A DNA stretch of 64,000 bases from Leifsonia sp. fls2-241-R2A-40a (lineage in GTDB: Bacteria; Actinomycetota; Actinomycetes; Actinomycetales; Microbacteriaceae), in the NCBI RefSeq assembly GCF_030209575.1, contig NZ_JARVRS010000001.1, positions 2,046,001 through 2,110,000 on the forward strand, in the 5' to 3' direction. Below, in pieces: positions 57,745 to 64,000 of the stretch. The translations under genes and the position numbers were made by a program. The notes beneath the pieces are model-generated. The model was not told the DNA's origin. It was given only the letters and a program-made list of their open reading frames with translations, and made no database searches. The number at the start of each line of letters is the position of its first letter. Position 1 is the stretch's first letter.

Positions 57745-58095
57745 TCAGCGTCGAATCCAGTTCACCGCAGACAGCCCGGCATTCGAGAACCTGACCGAAT
57801 AGAGGAGTGCAAGAAGCGCCATCAGCGGAAGCCCACCCGCGAGCGGCCACGGTGGCGTACCGGCCGGTAGGAGGAGGAGTGCGGCGAGCGTGGCGGCGAG
57901 CACATAGGCGAACACCGCCACGAGAATGATTCCGATGGTGATGTCGCGGCGCTGTGCTGCCACGTTCTCTTGTGGTTCTGCCAACCGCTGCAGATACCCA
58001 GCAAGTCGTTTGCGGAAGACGATCACAGCGGTCGCGACGATGACGACCCAGGCTGCGCATATCAGCACGACGGCGCGGCTATCCCAAAAAGGCAC
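57745..58095 (-). CDS. Small membrane protein, three predicted helices
   Basis: 116 residues with helices at about 9-26, 50-76 and 82-100. The loop between the first two is charged (RKRLAGYLQRLAEPQENVAAQRRD). No recognised family. It is on the same strand as the two-helix protein downstream, 53 bases apart. Confidence 0.6.
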   Translation of the reverse strand: MPFWDSRAVVLICAAWVVIVATAVIVFRKRLAGYLQRLAEPQENVAAQRRDITIGIILVAVFAYVLAATLAALLLLPAGTPPWPLAGGLPLMALLALLYSVRFSNAGLSAVNWIRR

Positions 58096-58176
58096 TCTCG
58101 ATTCCCCCTAGTCGTCCGCGTCGAGTTGGTCAGACGGGTCGCGGCGCGTCGTCGTCATGGCCGTCATCGTATCGAT

Positions 58177-58536
58177 GTGATCAAAGTGCAGGGGTGGCTC
58201 TCCTGGCGGCGCGAGGTGAAGGATGACAAGACCTACTTCAACGTCTCGATCAACGAGCCAGAGGTCGCCGACCACGAACCCGCAGGGCCGAGCCGCGGTG
58301 GGCGGACGAGCCACCGGCGGAGCCGTGCGGCACAGGCGAGCCGCCGCGGGATGACGGCGGGGTGCCGTTCTGATGGCGCGGCACGGACCCGCGAACGGCG
58401 GCGTTACAGCGGCGTCGACGCCTCGCCGCGGCGAAAATACCAGGAGACCCGGTGCAACGCCTGCTGCACGACCCCCTCCGGCTGCGGCCGGAACTTCATC
58501 TGCGACTGCCACAAGACGGCCGAGGTGCCCGCATGA
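58177..58536 (+). CDS. Doubtful hypothetical ORF with Cys-rich C-terminus
   Basis: A 119-residue frame from GTG 58177 opens MIKVQGWLSWRREVKDD and ends in the cysteine-rich CNACCTTPSGCGRNFICDCHK. The middle is Arg/Ser/Ala-rich and resembles a frame that is merely open in GC-rich DNA. It may be a decayed gene with a surviving zinc-binding end. Nothing better was found in the 446 bases between the neighbouring genes. Confidence 0.3.
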   Translation: MIKVQGWLSWRREVKDDKTYFNVSINEPEVADHEPAGPSRGGRTSHRRSRAAQASRRGMTAGCRSDGAARTRERRRYSGVDASPRRKYQETRCNACCTTPSGCGRNFICDCHKTAEVPA

Positions 58537-58541
58537 GCGCC

Positions 58542-58997
58542 CTAGTTGAGGTAAGAGTCCACCTCCCACTTCGGCGTCCTCACACGTTGCGTGTGAATGC
58601 CGCGTGCGTCCGTCCAAGTGACGAGGCCGTCCCACCGGCTGTTGTCGGGCGGCAGCTGGATCGGCTTGATCTCGTCCGCGGAGACGACGTCGAAGGTGTT
58701 GCCTCCCGAGCCGCCGCCCTTTTGCGTCAGTTTCAGCTTGACGGCTACAGCGTCAGTCGTGCCGCGGTTGTGCAGCCCGAACGGCTTCTCGGGGCGGTAG
58801 TTCTTCTCGGCGGTCAGATGCTCCGTGAATTGACCGCTCCGCAACCAGTCCGTGTAGACCTCGAAACGCCACGGCCGCCAGCGCAGCCATATCGCCTGGT
58901 AGATAACCGTGGCGAGCTCGCGCCCCTTCTCGATCGCTGTGAACATCGCCACGACGCCGACGGCGAAGCCCCCGATCGCGCCCCACAACCACTCCAT
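58542..58997 (-). CDS. Hypothetical membrane-anchored protein
   Basis: 151 residues. An N-terminal membrane helix (about 4-22, WLWGAIGGFAVGVVAMFTAI) is followed by a soluble domain with many aromatic residues (IWLRWRPWRFEVYTDWLRSG) and a beta-rich C-terminus (TDAVAVKLKLTQKGGG, FDVVSADEIKPIQL). It is probably cytoplasmic with an N-terminal anchor. No known family was recognised. Confidence 0.6.
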   Translation of the reverse strand: MEWLWGAIGGFAVGVVAMFTAIEKGRELATVIYQAIWLRWRPWRFEVYTDWLRSGQFTEHLTAEKNYRPEKPFGLHNRGTTDAVAVKLKLTQKGGGSGGNTFDVVSADEIKPIQLPPDNSRWDGLVTWTDARGIHTQRVRTPKWEVDSYLN

Positions 58998-59023
58998 GAC
59001 CGAATCCTAGTGAGGAGCACCCA

Positions 59024-59221
59024 ATGCCCCCGGACTACCGAGTAGTCGCCGCCGTGCCCGTAATCCGCGGATTCATCACCCGAGAAGAGGCGGACGCGTT
59101 GGAGACGAACCCGTCTTTCAGAGCTCGGACAGCGCTAGACCGCGGAGAGGAACGGGCCGCGTCAACCACCCGGCTCACACGTCGCGGGCGAAGAGGTCTT
59201 CCCACGTTTCCCGGCGGATGA
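59024..59221 (+). CDS. Short hypothetical ORF overlapping lysA 3' end
   Basis: A 65-residue ORF, MPPDYRVVAAVPVIRGFITREEADALETNPSF..., with GAGGAG 8 bases before the ATG. Its first ~45 residues look protein-like. The last ~15 codons overlap the convergent lysA gene by 47 bases, which suggests it has lost its original stop. It may be a remnant. Confidence 0.35.
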   Translation: MPPDYRVVAAVPVIRGFITREEADALETNPSFRARTALDRGEERAASTTRLTRRGRRGLPTFPGG

Positions 59222-60434
59222 CGGCCCGCGCCTCGCCGTCGCGCGCGAAGACCACGGGCGGGCGTCGGTAGCCGTTGTAGTTGTTCGCCATGGTGTGCGT
59301 GTAGGCGCCCGTGGCGGGGACGGCGAGGAGGTCGCCGACCCGCGCGGCCGGGAGCCGGAGCGGATCGATGAGCACATCCCCCGATTCGCAGTGCCGCCCC
59401 ACCACTACGACGTCCTCCGCGTCCGCTTCGTGCATGCGGCCGGCGAGGACTGCCTCGTAGCGCTGCTGGAACAGTGCCGCCTCCAGGTTGTCGCCCATGC
59501 CGCCGTCGACGGCGACGAAGTTCCGGGCGTCTCGTTTCACGGTGGTGACGGTGTACAGCGTGAAGGCCGACTGGTTGACCATGCTGCGGCCGGGCTCCAG
59601 GATGATCTCCGCGTCCGCCGGGAGGTGTTCGCGGGCGGCCGCCAGCAGCGCTTCCACGTACTCGTCGACGGTCGCCGGCCGGTCGGCGAGGGTGTACCGG
59701 GCTCCCAAGCCGCCGCCGAGGTCGTAGACGGCGAACGTGCCGAGCGCCGCCAACGGCGCGACGGCCGCGGCTAGCTCCGCCGGATCCATGATCTGCGAAC
59801 CGACGTGGGCGTGCACTCCCCGCATGTCGAGAAGCGGGCTCGCCTCGATCCGGGCGATGAGGAGTCGGGCGGCCTCGGCCGTCAGGCCGAACTTGGACCC
59901 CACCTGCCCGGTCTGCACGTGCGGGTGGGTGGAGGAGACCACGCCGGGGATGACACGGACGAGCACGGCCTGCGTGCGCCCCGGCTGGACCAGCTGCTCG
60001 AGCCGGTCGACGTCGTCTTCGTTGTCCACGACGACGAGGCCGACACCGGCTTCGACCGCGATCCGCAGCTCCTCGGTGGTCTTGGCGTTGCCGTGCATGA
60101 CGATGAGTGCGGGGTCCACTCCCGCGCGCAGGGCGCTCAGGATCTCACCCCCGCCCGCGACGTCCAGGCCGAGCCCCTCCTCCACCATCACGCGCTGAAC
60201 CGCGGTCGCCGGGAAGGCCTTCGAGGCGAAGACGACGCGCGCGTTCGCCCGGCGTGACGTGAGGGCCGTGCGGTACTCGCTCGCCCTCGCCCGCAGGCAG
60301 CGCTCGTCGACGACGATCGCGGGAGTGCCGAAGTCCCGCGCGAGGTCGTCCACCCGGCACCCGGCGATCACCAGCGTGCCGTCGGGATCGACGGCCGTCC
60401 CGGTGGGGAAGAGGTCGAGGAGGGGATGTGGCAT
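59175..60434 (-). CDS. lysA: Diaminopimelate decarboxylase
   Basis: A 419-residue fold-type III PLP enzyme making L-lysine from meso-diaminopimelate. The PLP lysine is in VVFASKAFPA, then VHAHVGSQI, the PLP-phosphate loop DLGGGLGARY, EPGRSMV, and the catalytic Cys in GRHCESGDVL. The C-terminal GAYTHTMANNYNGYRRPPVV is typical. It is the last gene of the decarboxylase-permease-USP-lysA run and is 71 bases from the USP gene. Confidence 0.94.
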   Translation of the reverse strand: MPHPLLDLFPTGTAVDPDGTLVIAGCRVDDLARDFGTPAIVVDERCLRARASEYRTALTSRRANARVVFASKAFPATAVQRVMVEEGLGLDVAGGGEILSALRAGVDPALIVMHGNAKTTEELRIAVEAGVGLVVVDNEDDVDRLEQLVQPGRTQAVLVRVIPGVVSSTHPHVQTGQVGSKFGLTAEAARLLIARIEASPLLDMRGVHAHVGSQIMDPAELAAAVAPLAALGTFAVYDLGGGLGARYTLADRPATVDEYVEALLAAAREHLPADAEIILEPGRSMVNQSAFTLYTVTTVKRDARNFVAVDGGMGDNLEAALFQQRYEAVLAGRMHEADAEDVVVVGRHCESGDVLIDPLRLPAARVGDLLAVPATGAYTHTMANNYNGYRRPPVVFARDGEARAVIRRETWEDLFARDV

Positions 60435-60505
60435 GGCTGCGCCCTTCGGTCGGATGGGATCGGCGGTGGAGGTAGGCTCGGTGGGCCGGCTGGTGGTGCC
60501 GGAGG

Positions 60506-61411
60506 TCAGTCCTGCTCCCAGCCCGCGACGCCGTGCGGGACGACGATGACCGGAACGGGCGAGTGACGGACGATCTTCGCCGCATGCGAGCCGAGGAACA
60601 CGCGGGCGATCGGCCCGAGCGTGCTCGAGCCGACCACCAGGACCTCCCCGGGCTCCCACCCGATGTCCGCGATCGCCGACTCCCACGTCACACCCATGCC
60701 CACGACGACACCGGAGACGGTGGGGGCGTCCTCGAGTTCGGTGACCTGGCGCACCACCGAAGCCGCGTGCCGTTCGATGTCGGCCGACCACGTGTCCGCG
60801 ATCGGCAGTTCGGCGTCGAGTCCCGCGCCCGATGTCCCGGAGTCCCGGGGCACGACGGCGAAGGAGGCGACGCGCAGCTCCGCGCCCATCGCCGACGCGA
60901 CGCCCGCCGCGCCGAGCACGAGGCCGGCCGATGCGCCCGTGCCCCGGTACGCGGCCGTCACCCGGCTCACACGCGCACCCTCGTCGGCGCGGTACCCGCG
61001 AGGCGCGATCGCGACCGGGAGCGGCGACGCGTGCAGCAGGGTGTCGCTCTCGGCGCCGAGCGCGATGCGCCCCGGTTGACCCCCGGCTCCGGAGCCGACG
61101 ACGATCAGGGACGCCTCGCGCTGCTCGGCGAGCTCCACGAGGCCGCGCCTGGCCGACTGCGCCTCGTGCAGGAGGTACTCGGCGGCGATCGAACCGCCGA
61201 GCACGGCGGCGGCGTGGTCGAGGGCGCTGTCGGCGTTGTCCCGGGTGTACCCGCGCCACTCAGCGTCCGCTCCGCCCGCCGTCGACGGCCACGCAGGGGG
61301 GATGACGGCGGCCACGATGAGATCCGAGCCGGAGGAGCGGGCGAGCATCGCGGCGAGGTGCAGCGCGGATGCGGAGCGGTGTGCGGGGTCCACCCCGACG
61401 ACGATGCTCAT
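60506..61411 (-). CDS. Universal stress protein, tandem USP domains
   Basis: A 301-residue protein with two UspA domains. Domain 1 (1-140) starts MSIVVGVDPAHRSASALHLAA and ends with VVGSGAGGQPGRIALGAESDTLLHASPLPVAI. Domain 2 (150-300) ends VVGSSTLGPIARVFLGSHAAKIVRHSPVPVIVVP, the G2xG9GS/T ATP-binding pattern. It overlaps the permease gene by ATGA, so it may modulate the transporter, as USP domains fused to permeases do; that is inference. Confidence 0.9.
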   Translation of the reverse strand: MSIVVGVDPAHRSASALHLAAMLARSSGSDLIVAAVIPPAWPSTAGGADAEWRGYTRDNADSALDHAAAVLGGSIAAEYLLHEAQSARRGLVELAEQREASLIVVGSGAGGQPGRIALGAESDTLLHASPLPVAIAPRGYRADEGARVSRVTAAYRGTGASAGLVLGAAGVASAMGAELRVASFAVVPRDSGTSGAGLDAELPIADTWSADIERHAASVVRQVTELEDAPTVSGVVVGMGVTWESAIADIGWEPGEVLVVGSSTLGPIARVFLGSHAAKIVRHSPVPVIVVPHGVAGWEQD

Positions 61412-62904
61412 CTCCGGTTCGCCTTCCTGCGGGCAGCCGCGTCACTGATCTCGCTCTTGCTGGGCTGGGCGAAGTTGCTCGTGTACGGAGGCTCCTCCCC
61501 GGCGACCGGCCGCCCGGTCTGCAGCGCGGAATGCTTCCGGCCGTAGAACCAGTAGAAGACGAGGAAGACGGCGGTCCAGATCACGAACACGACGATCGTG
61601 ATCACGCGCAGCTGGGTGATGATCGCGATACAGCCCACGATCGACAGGATCGGGATGGTCCAGCCGAGTGGGAGGCGGAAGCCGCGCTCCAGCTCCGGCT
61701 CGCGCACGCGCAGGATGATGACGCCGAGCGAGACCACGAGGAAGGCGACGAGCGTGCCGATGCTCGTCATCTCGGCGAGGAAGTCGATCGGGACGACGGC
61801 GGCGAGGATGCTCGTAGCGATCATGACGATGACGGTGTTGCGCACCGGCGTCATCGTCCGCGGGTTGACCTTCGCGAAGACCGGCGGGATCATCCCGTCC
61901 CGCGACATCGCGAACAGGATGCGCGTCTGCCCGTACAGGACGACGAGCGTGACGGAGAAGATGGAGATGATCGCGCCGATCGCCACGACGGTCCCCGGCC
62001 ACGTGGAGCCGATGATGTTCTGCAGGATCGCGGCGAGTCCGGCATCCTGGTTCGCGAACTTCTCCGGCGCCTGGGCGCCGAGGGCGGCGAGGCTGGTGGC
62101 GACGTAGAGCACGATGATGATCAGCAGCGCGAAGATGATCGCGAGCGGGAGGTTCCGTTTCGGGTTCTTGGCCTCCTCACCGGCCGTCGACACGGCGTCG
62201 AGACCGACGAACGAGAAGAAGATGATTCCGGCGCCGCCCACGATGCCCGCGAATCCGGCCGGCGCGAAGTTGTGGAAGTGGTCGGTGTTCCAGCCGGTGA
62301 AGGCGACGGCGCAGAAGAACACGACGACGGCGATCTTGATGACGACCATGATGCTGTTGACCGTCGTGGACTCGCGCGCTCCGCGCAGCAGGAGCAGCGA
62401 GCACAGCACGATGACGATCACGGCGGGCACGTTGACGATGCCGCCCTGCTCCGGCGCCTGCGAGAGCTGCACCGGGAGCTGCCAGCCGACGAGATTCTGG
62501 AGCAGCTGGTTGACGTACTGCGACCAGCCGACGGCGACGGCGGCGGTGGAAACCCCGTATTCCAGCAGCAGGCACGCCCCGACCGCCATCGCCGTCCCTT
62601 CGCCGAGCGTCGCGTACGCGTACGAATAGGTCGAACCGGAGACAGGGACGGCGCCCGCCATCTCGGCATAGCAGAGCGCGGTGAGCCCGGCGACGACGCC
62701 GCCGATGACGAACGACCAGATCACCGCCGGCCCGGCGACGGGGACCGCCTGCGACAGGATGAAGAAGATTCCTGTGCCGAGCGTTCCGCCGACGCCGATC
62801 ATGGTCAGCGAGAACAGGCCGATGCTGCGTTTCAGCTGCACCTCACCCGCCGCGGGCGGCGTCGTCGGTTTTCTGCGCAGCAGCTGCTGGGCGATGGTGG
62901 GCAT
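61408..62904 (-). CDS. APC family amino acid permease
   Basis: A 498-residue permease with 12 membrane helices. Helix 1 has IGLFSLTMIGVGGTLGTGIFFI, the APC G-x-G-I-F signature, and helix 6 has FFSFVGLDAVSTAGEEAKNPKRNLP. It resembles cationic amino acid transporters (CAT/YfnA-like). The ATG at 62904 follows AAAGGAGAC. It is flanked by an Orn/Lys/Arg decarboxylase gene and, through the USP gene, lysA, so a lysine or amine exchange role is a good guess. Confidence 0.9.
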   Translation of the reverse strand: MPTIAQQLLRRKPTTPPAAGEVQLKRSIGLFSLTMIGVGGTLGTGIFFILSQAVPVAGPAVIWSFVIGGVVAGLTALCYAEMAGAVPVSGSTYSYAYATLGEGTAMAVGACLLLEYGVSTAAVAVGWSQYVNQLLQNLVGWQLPVQLSQAPEQGGIVNVPAVIVIVLCSLLLLRGARESTTVNSIMVVIKIAVVVFFCAVAFTGWNTDHFHNFAPAGFAGIVGGAGIIFFSFVGLDAVSTAGEEAKNPKRNLPLAIIFALLIIIVLYVATSLAALGAQAPEKFANQDAGLAAILQNIIGSTWPGTVVAIGAIISIFSVTLVVLYGQTRILFAMSRDGMIPPVFAKVNPRTMTPVRNTVIVMIATSILAAVVPIDFLAEMTSIGTLVAFLVVSLGVIILRVREPELERGFRLPLGWTIPILSIVGCIAIITQLRVITIVVFVIWTAVFLVFYWFYGRKHSALQTGRPVAGEEPPYTSNFAQPSKSEISDAAARRKANRR

Positions 62905-62930
62905 ACCAGTCTCCTTTGAATGGTGGGGGA

Positions 62931-64000
62931 TCAGGGGGTGACGGTCACCCGGAACCGCTCGACCCCCGGGTCGGCCGCGCCGCGCACATACCCGGACGGG
63001 GACGCGGCGACCGCGTGCAGGAAGGCCACGGTCTGCGCCGTGATCTCCTCGCCGGGGATCAGGTTCGGGATCCCGGGCGGGTAGGCGGCGAGCGTGTCGG
63101 CGGAGATGCGCCCGACGGCTTCCGCCGCCGGGACGAGCTCGGTCTCGGCGAAGAACGCGTCGCGCGGGAGGATGCGCAGGGGGCCGGACTCGGGCAGCGC
63201 GGGGAAGGCGTCCGTCCTGCCACTCGCCCGCTCGGCGCCGGCCTCCGGCGAGTCCGCCGCCGCGACGAGCGCTCGGTGCGCCCGGCCGACATCCGGCGTC
63301 TTGCCCGCGCCGATGAGCGCGACGAGGGTGGTCACCGTCGACATCTCGAAGAAGATCCCGTCGGCGTCGATGAGACGCTGACGCAGCCAGTGGCCGCTGA
63401 CCCCGGTGCCCGACACGTCGATCGCGACCCGCAACGGGTCGACGGCCACGATGTCGTCGAACGCGCCGAACCCGTCGCTGAGGACGCCGAAGCGCGGGTC
63501 GGACCGGAGGGCTTCGCGGAACGAGTCGGCGACGGTGATCGACCGGCCGATCAGCTCCGCACCGGTGGCGAGGGAGTGCCGGGCGATATCGAGCGAGGCC
63601 TGCAGCAGCGCGGAGGTGGAGGTCGAGGCGGTGATCGAGACGGCTCGTTCGACGAGCGGCTCGAGCGCATCGGCGAACGGGCCGTCGCCGAGGTGCAGCA
63701 TGGCGGACTGCGTGAGCGAGCCGCCCAGCTTGTGGGTGCTCGAGATCACCAGATCCGCGCCCAGCCGCGCCGGCGACTCGGGGAGATCGGGATGGAACCC
63801 GAAGTGCGGCCCCCACGCGCCGTCGACGATCAGCGGCGCGCCGTGTGCGTGCGCCACCCGCGCCAGACCGGCGACATCGGCGACAGCGCCGAAGTAGCTG
63901 GGGGAGACGATGTACACCGCGTCTGACGGATGCCCGGCGCTCGCCGCCGCGGTCAGCGCCTCGTCGAGGGCGGCCGGCGAGACGCCGTGCGCGACGCCGT
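62931..64000 (-). CDS. Orn/Lys/Arg decarboxylase, fold-type I (N-terminus outside window)
   Basis: The C-terminal ~356 residues of a PLP-dependent basic amino acid decarboxylase of the SpeA/Cad/Ldc family; the frame is open to the window edge. Seen are the Asp contact in LIVDGAWGPHFGFHPDLPES, the PLP lysine in SSTHKLGGSLTQSAML, and the C-terminal domain with IDADGIFFEMSTVTTLVALIG and YPPGIPNLIPGEEIT. It would produce cadaverine, putrescine or agmatine. It ends 26 bases before the permease gene, in operon arrangement. Confidence 0.9.
   Translation of the reverse strand, partial: GVAHGVSPAALDEALTAAASAGHPSDAVYIVSPSYFGAVADVAGLARVAHAHGAPLIVDGAWGPHFGFHPDLPESPARLGADLVISSTHKLGGSLTQSAMLHLGDGPFADALEPLVERAVSITASTSTSALLQASLDIARHSLATGAELIGRSITVADSFREALRSDPRFGVLSDGFGAFDDIVAVDPLRVAIDVSGTGVSGHWLRQRLIDADGIFFEMSTVTTLVALIGAGKTPDVGRAHRALVAAADSPEAGAERASGRTDAFPALPESGPLRILPRDAFFAETELVPAAEAVGRISADTLAAYPPGIPNLIPGEEITAQTVAFLHAVAASPSGYVRGAADPGVERFRVTVTP

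Noticed and set aside
61369-62919. 516-residue plus-strand frame over the APC permease
   Set aside because: Antisense shadow with repetitive Asp/Arg/His composition; the permease is unmistakable.

Overview
This is a 64 kb stretch of a high-GC actinobacterial chromosome. Gene content and order point to Microbacteriaceae, most likely Leifsonia or a close relative: the order tilS-hpt-ftsH-folE-folP-folB-folK-DUF3180-(two PH-domain proteins)-DUF2520 Rossmann protein-panC-lysS-...-clpC-...-radA, many GTG starts, and 4-bp ATGA/GTGA gene overlaps. The organism assignment is inference, not a database match.

Left arm (1-15.2 kb), accessory and catabolic. It opens with the 3' part of a GH42 beta-galactosidase. 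A converging block follows: an SDR dehydrogenase, a D-galactonate dehydratase-type enolase and a FadR-type GntR regulator, with a divergent DHDPS/KDG-aldolase-family enzyme. Together these resemble a non-phosphorylative galactose/galactonate route. Next is a five-gene myo-inositol catabolic operon (iolC, a Cgl0158-type aldolase-like barrel, iolA/mmsA, iolB, iolD), faced by a GntR/UTRA regulator. This arm ends with mobile-element genes: an ArdC-like antirestriction protein with a strongly structured upstream region, a small hypothetical protein, and a tyrosine integrase lying beside a tRNA cluster (Phe, Asp, Glu).

Core block (15.5-42 kb). Two related secreted peptidoglycan hydrolases (M23 and NlpC/P60, sharing a coiled-coil N-terminus) come first. 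They are followed by ppa, tilS, hpt, ftsH, the folate cluster, membrane PH-domain proteins, panC, lysS, a cardiolipin-synthase-like phospholipase D protein, a pirin, a lipoprotein, clpC, an ArgA-like acetyltransferase, radA and two hydrolases.

Island at tRNA-Ser(CGA) (42.1-43.7 kb). A lower-GC patch carries a HEPN-type protein gene interrupted by one in-frame stop and a divergent ribbon-helix-helix protein. It is bordered by the same tandem 11-bp repeat found at the end of the integrase gene at 15.1 kb, in inverted orientation.

Right arm (43.8-64 kb). An ECF sigma factor sits with a membrane-anchored beta-propeller-like partner. After it come a cell-wall-binding-repeat lipoprotein, a DMT transporter, a large secreted FN3/anchor-domain protein, and a CitA/DcuS-type two-component system divergent from a SsuABC/TauABC-like ABC transporter. 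DedA and several small membrane or hypothetical proteins follow. The window closes with a minus-strand operon: an Orn/Lys/Arg decarboxylase (cut by the window end), an APC amino-acid permease, a universal stress protein, and lysA.

No rRNA, CRISPR array or insertion sequence was seen. The items best worth a second look are the structured region upstream of the ArdC-like gene, the shared repeat at the two tRNA-linked islands, the interrupted HEPN gene, and the 12-bp direct repeats in the two-component/ABC intergenic region.
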